This document shows positions 7,733-16,115 of a stretch of DNA of 64,000 bases, piece after piece. Each line of letters begins with the position of its first letter. The stretch's first letter is position 1. Source of the DNA: Lactobacillus intestinalis (GTDB lineage Bacteria > Bacillota > Bacilli > Lactobacillales > Lactobacillaceae); contig NZ_CP072985.1 of the NCBI RefSeq assembly GCF_024397795.1, forward strand, positions 186,001-250,000, read 5' to 3'. Both the position numbers and the translations under genes were made by a program. The notes under the pieces were generated by a model, which saw only the letters and a list, made by a program, of their open reading frames with translations, did not search any database and was not told where the DNA came from.

Positions 7733-8737
7733 ATGAAAAATAAAAAAGCATTTCTATTAGTTGGGCTCCTATGTTCAGGAATAATATTTGTCAATGTCAA
7801 TAGCCAAAGTGTATCAGCTGCTACTGTAACTAGTGTTAATTCTAGTTCTAAAGCTATTAATAATGCAGATAATCAAAGTTATGATTCAAATGTGTCAAGC
7901 ACAACTACTTCTGAACAAAAAGATATTCAAAAACAGAAGCAACCAAATCAAGAAAATAAAGATGTCAAAACGCCTACATCCCATCCTCAATCAAAAAATA
8001 TTTCTAATCAATGGGTAACTCGTCAAGGTCACAACTACTATTTAATAAATAATAAACCTGTAAAGGGACTAAGAAATATTAATAAATCTTGGTATTTGTT
8101 TGATAAACAAGGGGTAATGCTCACAGGAGTGCGTAAAATACCTAAAAAATCTTCTTACGGTTACTTTGCTCAAGATGGTAAGAGGAGATTTAACAATACT
8201 AACTCTGGTAAATCTTCTTATTGGATTAATAAATCTGGTTCTATTGTGGGCATTAAAAACAACGCTAAGGTGATATGTCAACGACCCCAGATGCCGACTG
8301 GATGTGAAATTACAGCCGTAACGATGATGATTAATTTTGCCGGCAAAATGGTTACTAAAGATCAAGCAGCTAAAATTATGCCACGAAGCTACAATCCAAA
8401 TAAAGGTTTTATAGGTTCCCCATATAGAGAATTCCCACTTGGTTTTTGGGTTGCTCCTAATGGCGTTAAACCCGTTGTTTCCCATTATCTTGGTACTGCT
8501 AGTAACATGACCAATTGCAGTTTAACTGCAATTAAAAGGAAATTAATTCGCTCTCATTTGGTGGTAGCTTGGGTAGGATGGTTTGATGGTTTTTCAAATC
8601 ATGCTATTACCTTAACGGGTTATCATGGAAATACACTTTATTATAACGATCCGTGGACTGGAACTAGGCGTTCAATGAGTATTGCAACTTTCAAACATCA
8701 CTGGGCAATGGATGGACATAGAGCATTAAGTTATTGA
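7733..8737 (+). CDS. Secreted C39-like cysteine peptidase with wall-binding repeats
   Basis: The 334-residue product has a signal peptide (cleavage near VSAA, residue 30) and a low-complexity Ser/Gln/Lys linker to about 90. Aromatic repeats at 93-175 (NYYLINNKPVKG, SWYLFDKQGVMLTG, YGYFAQDGK) resemble choline- or glucan-binding wall repeats. A C-terminal C39-like fold follows at 180-334, with the Cys at MPTGCEITA (C191), the His at SNHAITLTGY (H290) and the Asp at YYNDPW (D306). Soluble C39-like proteins of this type are peptidase homologues without a transporter. The target is unknown. It is probably co-transcribed with the NlpC/P60 gene. Confidence 0.88.
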   Translation: MKNKKAFLLVGLLCSGIIFVNVNSQSVSAATVTSVNSSSKAINNADNQSYDSNVSSTTTSEQKDIQKQKQPNQENKDVKTPTSHPQSKNISNQWVTRQGHNYYLINNKPVKGLRNINKSWYLFDKQGVMLTGVRKIPKKSSYGYFAQDGKRRFNNTNSGKSSYWINKSGSIVGIKNNAKVICQRPQMPTGCEITAVTMMINFAGKMVTKDQAAKIMPRSYNPNKGFIGSPYREFPLGFWVAPNGVKPVVSHYLGTASNMTNCSLTAIKRKLIRSHLVVAWVGWFDGFSNHAITLTGYHGNTLYYNDPWTGTRRSMSIATFKHHWAMDGHRALSY

Positions 8738-8770
8738 TGATTATAAAAATAATTTGAGGGAGTTTGCGTT

Positions 8771-9985
8771 ATGAAAAAACTAAATGCAAAGAAGATTATT
8801 GTCGGAACTGTAATTTCTATGGGACTTGCCCTTCCATTAACTGCAACTACTAATGGTAATTTGCTTGGTCACCCACAAACTGTGGAAGCAGCTACTATGA
8901 AAGTTGCTTTAAAGCACAATGCTTTCTTATACAATTCCAAAGGCCACAGAGTAGGTAAACGTAAGTTATACAGAGGTCATTCTTACACTTATTACTCAGT
9001 TAAAAGCATTAATGACAAAGTATTTTATCGAGTAGGTAAAAACCGCTACATTAAATCTGGTAATGTAAAAACCAGTTATATTCTCGGCCGAAAGAAACAT
9101 GCAAAAAAGCACACAAACAGAGTAAATACTGGCTCTATTGAAGAAACAAATACCAAATTAACAATTAAGACTGCTGGTATGGGTACACCAAAGTTCCAAG
9201 TTTCAATTGATAAGACAAATGCTGATGTTTTCAGTGCTTCTCATACGACTGCAAATGGTAGCTGGATTGGAACTATGGCATTAGATGGTACATACAATGT
9301 TTATGCAGAAGATAATGGTATGTACGAAATTGGTAATGGTCAATGGATTCATAGCGATATTGCAGAAGTAATTTCAAACAGTTCAAGTCCAAATCTTTCG
9401 ACTAAGCAAGATAAAACCAAAAAACTCCCTACTAACAATGCTTCTCATTCAGAAGATACTGAAATGACCTCTAAAAAATCATCTATTTCTTCGAACACAT
9501 CTCATAAAAACAGGAATTCTTCAAAGAGTGATGTTATTGTAGGAAATTTATCTTCTACTCAAAAACAAGAAGTGATTAATTACTTTGTACAAATGATTAA
9601 TACAGAAAGAACTAAAAATGGATTGAATCCACTTCAATTAGATGAGAAATTAAGCGCAGAAGCTCAACAAAGAGCTATTCACGATGGAACCACTTTAGCA
9701 AATACTGGGGAAGAAGATGCCCATAAAGACGAAAAAGGTAACGATTTAATGCCTTCTGATGCTGGTGGAGAAGTAGAAGCAGGAATTATGGTATATCCAA
9801 ATGATACCCCTAAAGAATTAGCTCGTTTTGCATACAATCAATTTATGGAAAACGATGCTGATCAAAATTGGGCACATAAAAACAACTTATTACATTCTTA
9901 CTGGACAACTATAGGAGTCGGTATTTACTTCGCTAAAGGTACTAATAATTTCAATTTCGGCTCATTAGTTGCAGATTTAAAATAA
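8771..9985 (+). CDS. Secreted SLAP-domain and CAP-domain protein
   Basis: The 404-residue product begins with a signal peptide ending TVEA (residue 40). A Lactobacillus surface-layer (SLAP) module follows at about 43-105 (KHNAFLYNSKGHRVGKRKLY ... SVKSINDKVFYRVGKNRYI), which binds anionic wall polymers. A second domain with a YNVYAEDNGMYEIGNGQWI repeat, a Ser/Thr/Lys linker and a C-terminal CAP (SCP/PR1) domain from about 265 complete it. CAP proteins of lactobacilli are secreted and of unsettled biochemical role. GAGGGAG precedes the ATG. It is the last gene of the three-gene secreted cluster, and a terminator follows at 10006. Confidence 0.9.
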   Translation: MKKLNAKKIIVGTVISMGLALPLTATTNGNLLGHPQTVEAATMKVALKHNAFLYNSKGHRVGKRKLYRGHSYTYYSVKSINDKVFYRVGKNRYIKSGNVKTSYILGRKKHAKKHTNRVNTGSIEETNTKLTIKTAGMGTPKFQVSIDKTNADVFSASHTTANGSWIGTMALDGTYNVYAEDNGMYEIGNGQWIHSDIAEVISNSSSPNLSTKQDKTKKLPTNNASHSEDTEMTSKKSSISSNTSHKNRNSSKSDVIVGNLSSTQKQEVINYFVQMINTERTKNGLNPLQLDEKLSAEAQQRAIHDGTTLANTGEEDAHKDEKGNDLMPSDAGGEVEAGIMVYPNDTPKELARFAYNQFMENDADQNWAHKNNLLHSYWTTIGVGIYFAKGTNNFNFGSLVADLK

Positions 9986-10005
9986 TTTAATTATTAAATA
10001 AATAA

Positions 10006-10040
10006 AAAAAGAGATAAGCAATGAATGCTTATCTCTTTTT
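10006..10040 (+). terminator. Intrinsic terminator
   Basis: A 15-bp stem (AAAAAGAGATAAGCA at 10006-10020, complement at 10026-10040) with a 5-base loop and a T-rich 3' arm ends the secreted-protein cluster. The same stem can serve the minus-strand fragment at 10057. Confidence 0.85.
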
Positions 10041-10056
10041 TCGTAATACATATATC

Positions 10057-10371
10057 TTAGTCAATACCAGAAGTTTGGTGACGGCGAATGTATTCAACAA
10101 ATGCCAATGCTGGAATAGCCACGAAGCCAAGACCAATCAATTCAACAAAGACGTTGCTCTTTGAGTTACCAGTTTGTGGTAATGCACCTGTATTAGTATC
10201 GGTATTATCACTTGAAGTATTGCTTGGTTGAGCAGTAACTACTGGTAAAGCTTGAACAGTCTTAGGTTGTTCTTCAGGAGCTGAAGTTGAAGCACTTGAT
10301 GATGGTGTATTGTTGTTATCATCATTCTTAGCTGGAACTACAACTGTCTTCTTTATTGATACTATCTCACA
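10057..10371 (-). pseudogene. C-terminal fragment of LPXTG-anchored surface protein
   Basis: The minus-strand frame is open for 104 codons but has no start. It encodes a Ser/Thr/Pro/Asn-rich linker, the sortase motif LPQTG, a hydrophobic span (VFVELIGLGFVAIPALAFV) and the positive tail EYIRRHQTSGID, a complete cell-wall sorting signal. The rest of the surface protein is absent: the frame begins within a few bases of the P-type ATPase stop at 10362, on the same strand. A recombination or deletion apparently joined the ATPase gene to the tail of an adhesin gene. The fragment could be translated only by readthrough, which is unlikely. Confidence 0.8.
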
Positions 10372-13016
10372 TTAGAAACTTCTTTTTCTACGTGTTGCTT
10401 ATTATCATTAATAGTTTTAACAATTTGAATAATTACAGTTGGAATTAGAGCTAAAACGCCAATCCAAATGAATTGAGTGCTTGTTAATGGAGTTACTGCA
10501 AATAAGCTGTGTAATCCAGGAATGAATAAAATTGCAGCTAATAATAACGTACCTAATCCAAAGGCAGCTAAACTGTACCAGTTATTCTTAAATCCAATCT
10601 TGAAAATGCTGTGTTGTGAACGGCAGTTAAAGCCGTGAAGTAAACGAGCAAACGTCAAAGTTGAGAAGGCCATTGTAGTTGCTACAGCAGAACTAGTTTG
10701 AAGGCCGAGCATAAAGGCAACAATTACACCGATTGAGATAAGTGCCCCTTGTAAAGTGATTTTAGTCACTAAGCTTTTATCAAGAATTCCCACTTTTGGA
10801 TCACGTGGCTTTTTATCTAGAACATCTGGTGCCCCCGGCTCCATACCAATTGCTAGGGCTGGAAGAGAGTCAGTGACTAAGTTAATGAACAAAAGCTGAA
10901 CAGCAACAAATGGAACTGGCAAGCCGCCAATTGAAGCGAACAAAACAGTAATGATGGCGGATAAGTTACCTGAAAGTAGATACATAATTGCGTTTTTGAT
11001 ATTTTCAAATACTGTTCGACCGTTTGCCACTGCCTTAATAATAGTTGCAAAATTATCATCGGCTAAAATCATGCTGGCAGCGTCTTTGGAAACTTCAGTA
11101 CCAGTAATTCCCATCGCCACACCGATGTCAGCTTTTTTAAGAGCAGGTGCATCATTAACGCCGTCACCAGTCATGGAAACGATTTTGTCTTTGTTTTGCC
11201 ATGCTTTAACAATTCGAATTTTGTTTTCAGGAGACACTCGAGCATAAACCGCAATCTTGTCAATCTTTTGTTCAAGTTCTGAATCACTCATTTTATCAAG
11301 TTCTAATCCAGTTACGGCCATATCGCCCTCAGTGAAAATACCAATTTTTTTAGCGATAGCAACCGCGGTAACTTTGTGGTCACCGGTAATCATGACTGTG
11401 CGAATCCCAGCTTTTTTGGCACGAGCAACTGCTACAACACTTTCTTCTCTTGGAGGATCCATTTCTGCAACCAATCCAATGAAAGTAAAGCCGTTTTCAG
11501 TTTCTAAAGAGAGATCTTCGTCTTTTTCTTTATAAGCAAAAGTTAAAACGCGGAGACCGTTTTCGGAAAAATGAGTATTTTGAGCTAAAATTTGTTTTCT
11601 ATCTTCAGCGGTCATTGGTCGAACTTCATCGCCAATTCTGATATTTTCACAGCGATCAAGTAAAACATCGATAGCACCTTTAACAAAAATTGTTGGCTTA
11701 TTGTGAATCAGGTGCTTAGTACTCATTAATTTTCGATCAGAATCAAATGGAATTTCTTGTTGACGAGTTAATAAATCGCGTAAATCGTCTTCAGATAAAC
11801 CAAGTTGATTATTACCTAAATCAATTCCGGGCACTTGGCGATACATTTCAATAAGAGCTGATTCTGTTGGATCACCGATAACTTTTCCATCTTTAATACT
11901 TGAATCATTATTTAAAACTGCATCATAGAGCAAGTACCGGTGAAGCTGATTACTTAAATCTAATTGGTTGGGCTTTAATACTTTCCCTCCGATATAGATT
12001 TCCTCTACTGTCATCTTATTTTGAGTTAAAGTACCAGTTTTGTCAGAACAAATAACAGAAACAGAACCTAAGGATTCAACAGCTGCTAAATTTTTAATAA
12101 TTGCATTTTCTTTAGCCATTTTTTGAGTGCCCATAGCTTGTACGATAGTTACAATGGAACTCAAAGCTTCTGGAATGGCAGCAACAGCTAAGGCAACTGC
12201 AAAGAGTAAGGCATCCATTAAGGGCTGACCACGCCAGATTTGTAAACCTAGAATTGCCGCACAGATAATTAAAATAGTGGTAGCCAACTTGGAAGAGAAG
12301 TTGTCGAGAGAAACTTGAAGAGGAGTTTTACGCTCTTTAGTTTCATTCATTAAAGAAGCGATTTTTCCAATTTCAGTATTCATTCCAGTCCCAGTAACGA
12401 GGACATTTGCACGTCCATAAGTAACTAAGGAACTTGAATAGACCATATTGATTCGATCTCCAATAGGAAGTTCGTGATCGATGTCTATATCGGCTTTATC
12501 GATATTAGTCGATTCACCAGTTAAGGAACTTTCATTTACTTGGAGAGAAAAATTATCCAAAATTCTACCGTCAGCTGTGACCATGTCACCGGCTTCAAGG
12601 AGCATGATATCTCCTGGTACGACCTCGGTAGAATCAATTTCAATCTTTTCTCCGTTTCGTAAAACTTTCGCACTCGGCGAGGAAAGTGATTTTAGGGATG
12701 CTAGTGATTTTTCAGCTTTAACATGTTGAACGGTGCCTAATACAGCATTCAAAATCAAAACTGCAATGATTACTAATGTACTTTCTAATTCACCTGTGAA
12801 AGCTGAGATAACTGCAGCAATGATCAAAATAATGACCATCAAGTCTTTAAATTGCTCTAAAAAGACTTGAAAAACAGTTTTCTTTTTGCCTTCAACTAAA
12901 GCATTTTTACCGTATTTAGCAAGATTCTTTTCGGCTTGCTCAGCGGTAAGACCATTAGCGTCCGTTTTAAATTCTTTTAAAACTTCAGCTTTTGGCTGTA
13001 AGTAGTAGTCTTTCAT
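10362..13016 (-). CDS. Cation-transporting P-type ATPase (Mn2+/Ca2+ type)
   Basis: The 884-residue protein has all P-type landmarks: N-terminal actuator-linked region, LTGES (near 165), the phosphorylation motif CSDKTGTLT (D near 325), KGA in the nucleotide domain, TGDGVNDAP (near 615) and about ten membrane helices. Its length and the PEAL motif in helix 4 (AAIPEAL) place it with type II (SERCA/PMR1-like) Ca2+/Mn2+ pumps. A yybP-ykoY-type Mn2+-sensing leader and terminator precede it, so Mn2+ efflux is the most economical job. GGAGG precedes the ATG. No natural terminator follows; an LPXTG tail fragment begins at the stop. Confidence 0.93.
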   Translation of the reverse strand: MKDYYLQPKAEVLKEFKTDANGLTAEQAEKNLAKYGKNALVEGKKKTVFQVFLEQFKDLMVIILIIAAVISAFTGELESTLVIIAVLILNAVLGTVQHVKAEKSLASLKSLSSPSAKVLRNGEKIEIDSTEVVPGDIMLLEAGDMVTADGRILDNFSLQVNESSLTGESTNIDKADIDIDHELPIGDRINMVYSSSLVTYGRANVLVTGTGMNTEIGKIASLMNETKERKTPLQVSLDNFSSKLATTILIICAAILGLQIWRGQPLMDALLFAVALAVAAIPEALSSIVTIVQAMGTQKMAKENAIIKNLAAVESLGSVSVICSDKTGTLTQNKMTVEEIYIGGKVLKPNQLDLSNQLHRYLLYDAVLNNDSSIKDGKVIGDPTESALIEMYRQVPGIDLGNNQLGLSEDDLRDLLTRQQEIPFDSDRKLMSTKHLIHNKPTIFVKGAIDVLLDRCENIRIGDEVRPMTAEDRKQILAQNTHFSENGLRVLTFAYKEKDEDLSLETENGFTFIGLVAEMDPPREESVVAVARAKKAGIRTVMITGDHKVTAVAIAKKIGIFTEGDMAVTGLELDKMSDSELEQKIDKIAVYARVSPENKIRIVKAWQNKDKIVSMTGDGVNDAPALKKADIGVAMGITGTEVSKDAASMILADDNFATIIKAVANGRTVFENIKNAIMYLLSGNLSAIITVLFASIGGLPVPFVAVQLLFINLVTDSLPALAIGMEPGAPDVLDKKPRDPKVGILDKSLVTKITLQGALISIGVIVAFMLGLQTSSAVATTMAFSTLTFARLLHGFNCRSQHSIFKIGFKNNWYSLAAFGLGTLLLAAILFIPGLHSLFAVTPLTSTQFIWIGVLALIPTVIIQIVKTINDNKQHVEKEVSNVR

Positions 13017-13047
13017 AAAAACCTCCAGAAATTAGGTGAGTTCAGAC

Positions 13048-13176
13048 AAAAAAGAGACTATGCCAAACTTAAAAAGCTTATGCATAGTCTCACCATTTAA
13101 ATTTACAGCGGAAATTGCTTTCGTGATATGACGCCATAAATACAAATTATATTTGTAGGTTACTCCCTATATTGTA
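13048..13176 (-). ncRNA. yybP-ykoY-type Mn2+ riboswitch with terminator
   Basis: On the minus strand the leader reads AUAGGGAGUA near its 5' end (13160-13172), has a middle arm AUGGCGUCAUAUCACGAAAG and then GGUGAGACUAUGC (about 13082-13094). GGGAGUA and GGYGAGAC are the conserved 5' and 3' elements of the yybP-ykoY motif. The 3' element GAGACUAUGC also forms one arm of a hairpin with GCAUAGUCUC (plus 13054-13063), followed by six T residues. Ligand-stabilised pairing of the 5' AUAG with CUAU would break this terminator, giving Mn2+-induced expression of the ATPase. The family is known; the fit here was judged by eye. Confidence 0.8.
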
Positions 13177-13182
13177 TATAAA

Positions 13183-13211
13183 TTTATATCATATTGTAGA
13201 GATTTGAGCAA
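13183..13211 (-). promoter_or_regulatory. Promoter of riboswitch-ATPase transcript
   Basis: On the minus strand TTGCTC (plus 13206-13211) and TATAAA (plus 13183-13188) are 17 bp apart. Transcription would start about 7 bp on, just before the riboswitch aptamer. Confidence 0.6.
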
Positions 13212-13309
13212 GATGTTTTTTATATAACTGAAGGAAATTTCTGGAATTTCTTAAGGTTGAAATCGTTTGGGATATGTTTGTATTGATTACTACAATCTAG
13301 AATAGAGCA

Positions 13310-13342
13310 AAAAACTTCTATTTTTTTACGGTAGAAGTTTTT
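13310..13342 (-). terminator. Intrinsic terminator for SPFH gene
   Basis: AAAAACTTCTA (13310-13320) pairs with TAGAAGTTTTT (13332-13342). T tracts are present on either strand, so it may also insulate in the other direction. Confidence 0.8.
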
Positions 13343-13354
13343 TTAGTATTCTTA

Positions 13355-14221
13355 TTAATCTTTACTTTGATCCCAAATCTTTTTAGCGGCTGGGATTTTA
13401 CCTAAATCAGTGATTTCATCTTTGTCTAACACAACTAAATTGTTAGGTCCTTGTGCTAGTTGGTTAAAACTATCTAAGCTTTGATTTCTGAAATAACCAT
13501 CTCCGGCTTTATCAAGAGCTTGTTGTAATTTATCAATTCGATAAGCATCGGCATCAGCTTGAGTTTTTACTGCTTCAGCATTTGCTTTTGCAGTAGCAAC
13601 GAGTGCATCATTCTTGGCTTTAGTAGTTAATTCAATATTTCTAGCTTCACCTTCCGCACGAGCAATAGCGGCAGTTTTTTCACGGTCAGCAGTTAACTGC
13701 TTATCCATGGCCTTTTGAATTTCTGGACTCGGGAGCAATTCATCAACGTTAACACGAACTACTTGAATTCCATAAATATCAGTTAAATCGCCAATTGCTT
13801 TTGATAGTTGAGCATTGATCTCACTAGTTGAACCCAATGCTTCATTTAATTCCATTCGTCCAATAATATCACGTAAATGACCACGGATTAACTGTACCAT
13901 CGATTCAACGGAGTCAGTATTGTTGTAAAAATACTTGTATGCATCAGTGACAAGATAGTTTAAGGTTAAGCTGGTAGTGATTTCAGCATTATCCTTAGTG
14001 ATAATACGATATTTAGAAATTTCTAAAGGCTGTAATGCTAAGCTTACTTTTCTTAAACTTTGGAAAATTGGCCAAATAAAGACTAAACCAGCTTTTACAG
14101 TTCTTGAGTATTTACCTAAAGTTTCAACTAAACCTACATAGTTTTGCGGTACGATCCGTAAGCCGCATAAAAAATAGATAAGAATTAATAAAATAATTAC
14201 TCCTATAAAAACATACGTCAT
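13355..14221 (-). CDS. SPFH/stomatin (band 7) membrane protein
   Basis: The start is placed at ATG 14221 because GGAGG lies just upstream, inside the in-frame extension to 14236. The 288-residue protein has one N-terminal membrane helix (YVFIGVIILLILIYFLCG) and an SPFH/PHB domain (about 20-180, with VGLVETLGKYSRTVKAGLVF and ITTSLTLNYLVTDAYKYFYN). A long Ala/Lys/Glu-rich coiled coil (185-245) follows, of the kind that drives ring oligomers. Such proteins organise membrane microdomains and often partner with proteases; no NfeD gene is adjacent here. It is the only gene of its transcript. Confidence 0.9.
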   Translation of the reverse strand: MTYVFIGVIILLILIYFLCGLRIVPQNYVGLVETLGKYSRTVKAGLVFIWPIFQSLRKVSLALQPLEISKYRIITKDNAEITTSLTLNYLVTDAYKYFYNNTDSVESMVQLIRGHLRDIIGRMELNEALGSTSEINAQLSKAIGDLTDIYGIQVVRVNVDELLPSPEIQKAMDKQLTADREKTAAIARAEGEARNIELTTKAKNDALVATAKANAEAVKTQADADAYRIDKLQQALDKAGDGYFRNQSLDSFNQLAQGPNNLVVLDKDEITDLGKIPAAKKIWDQSKD

Positions 14222-14523
14222 CCCTATAACCTCCATTAATTAAATTTAATGATATTATCCAATACTTTAAGCAAAAATGAAATATTATTTAATCATTTTT
14301 GTTGTATCAATAGTAACTTTTAAGCAATAACTTTATGTAAGCATAAAAAATACTACTCTATTTTTTCAGTAAAAATGCACGTACTTAGCGATCTATGCCG
14401 CTTAACTTGTATAATTTTGCATCTTAGTTTATCTTTTTGACCACTTAATAAAAATAGCTTGTAAATTAAAATCGGTGCAGTAACATTAAAATATAATAAA
14501 TAATTAAAAGGGAGGGGCTAGGG
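14222..14523 (+). promoter_or_regulatory. Intergenic region with promoter of the ABC pair
   Basis: This divergent 300-bp gap contains a consensus -10 TATAAT at 14492-14497, 27 bp before the GGGAGGGG ribosome binding site of the ABC gene at 14524. No convincing -35 was found at the usual distance. The rest is AT-rich without clear ORFs or repeats. Confidence 0.45.
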
Positions 14524-16113
14524 ATGAAGCTAAAGGGAATATTTAAAATAAATAAAGGTCGCTTTATTTTAATTTTTTTAATGATAATACTTGCTGCTGT
14601 AATTGATACCCTTTCTCAGTATTTGATGACACCGGCATTTAATAATTTAAAGAATTTAAATTTTTTAGGCTTTGTAATCTTTATTGCTTTATCAAGGCTC
14701 TGTGATATTTGCCGGTTATTATTGGGTTCTGGTTCGGACTACTTATACAGTAAACAAAGTCAAAGTTATTTACATCAAATAAGAAAAAAGATCAGCTTAT
14801 ATTTGTTTAAAAAGCAAATTGATGATACAGCATCAATTCAAAACAATTTAGCTGCTAACTTAGATCAATTAACTAGAAACTATTTAACGCCAATTAAAGC
14901 TGCCTTCTTATATGGGTTGATGGTTATTTTTTCAATAGTAGTGTTGTTTTCCTATAATTGGAGCTTAGTTTTATTAACGGTTATCCTAACTTTAGTCTCA
15001 CTTTTATTGCCAAAGGTATTTGAAAATATGAGTTCAAATGCCACGATTGAAGTCACTAAAAGCAATGAAAAACTTTTAAAAGCAATTTCAAACTGGATTA
15101 ATGGCTTAGATGAATTAAGAAGATATAGTAGTTTTAGAATTTATTCTGACTCCATGAATCAAGCAGCTGATGATTATAAAAAGGCGGCTATTCACCAAGG
15201 TGCGACAATTGCTATTGCGGACTTAGCTACCTCTATTGTTAATATAGGTGGACAGATAATCTTGATGATTCTGGCTGCATATTTATACTTTAATGGGCAA
15301 ATAGTCTTTGGTGCTGTCATTACAACAATTCAATTTTGTACAACGGTTATGAATGGCACTGCACAGTTTGCTGCTCAATGGAACCTAATTAAATCATCAA
15401 AGAAGTTAAATGAAAAGATAACCTCCTTAGAAGGCGCGAGCGCACCTTTACAAAATGAACATCAAGATAAAAAAGTAGCTAAATTACAGATAAAGAACCT
15501 ACAGCATCAATTTAAGAATGGTGAACTTATTTCTTATCCAGATTTAACTATTAAAAGTGGTGAAAAAGTTTTAGTAACAGGCGATAGTGGTAGTGGAAAA
15601 TCCACTTTATTTAAGCTAATCTTAGGTAAATTATCACCAACTAGTGGAAAAGTGATTTTTGAAGATAAGAATGGTAAAGAAGTCAAACTCAATCGTGATG
15701 AACTTGGATATGTAGCACAAGATAATACTCTTTTCCCCGATACTATTGAAAATAATATGACAATGTTCAATTCAAAGCTTGATGAGAAAGTAAAAAGAGT
15801 AGCTAAACAAGTTGAGTTTGAAAATGATCTTAAAAAAATCCCCGATGGTTTAAAGCATGAAATTAATTTGGATGAAGGAAATTTATCAGGAGGACAAAAG
15901 CAAAAAATCGTTTTGGCGAGAGCAGTTTTAGCCGGATCAAAATGGCTCTTTATTGATGAGGGAACAAGTGCAATTGACAGTAAGGCAACAAAGAAAATTT
16001 TGGAAAATTTACTTGATCATGAAACTACTATTGTCATGATTGCCCATAATCTTAATGATGAGCTAGAGAACCTGTTTGATCGAAAAATCAGCTTGAAAAA
16101 TGGAGGTGAGTAG
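14524..16113 (+). CDS. ABC exporter subunit (TMD-NBD), first of pair
   Basis: The 529-residue protein combines an N-terminal six-helix exporter membrane domain (to about 290) with an ATPase domain: Walker A GDSGSGKST near 353, signature LSGGQKQKIVLARA near 454, Walker B WLFIDEGTSAID near 473 and the H-loop IAHN. It is followed after 2 bp by a gene of almost the same length and plan, so the two probably form a heterodimeric exporter. Both have a Glu after the Walker B Asp, so both sites look potentially catalytic. The short length and TSAID D-loop place them in a lactobacillar subgroup whose substrate is unknown. Confidence 0.88.
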   Translation: MKLKGIFKINKGRFILIFLMIILAAVIDTLSQYLMTPAFNNLKNLNFLGFVIFIALSRLCDICRLLLGSGSDYLYSKQSQSYLHQIRKKISLYLFKKQIDDTASIQNNLAANLDQLTRNYLTPIKAAFLYGLMVIFSIVVLFSYNWSLVLLTVILTLVSLLLPKVFENMSSNATIEVTKSNEKLLKAISNWINGLDELRRYSSFRIYSDSMNQAADDYKKAAIHQGATIAIADLATSIVNIGGQIILMILAAYLYFNGQIVFGAVITTIQFCTTVMNGTAQFAAQWNLIKSSKKLNEKITSLEGASAPLQNEHQDKKVAKLQIKNLQHQFKNGELISYPDLTIKSGEKVLVTGDSGSGKSTLFKLILGKLSPTSGKVIFEDKNGKEVKLNRDELGYVAQDNTLFPDTIENNMTMFNSKLDEKVKRVAKQVEFENDLKKIPDGLKHEINLDEGNLSGGQKQKIVLARAVLAGSKWLFIDEGTSAIDSKATKKILENLLDHETTIVMIAHNLNDELENLFDRKISLKNGGE

Positions 16114-16115
16114 GG

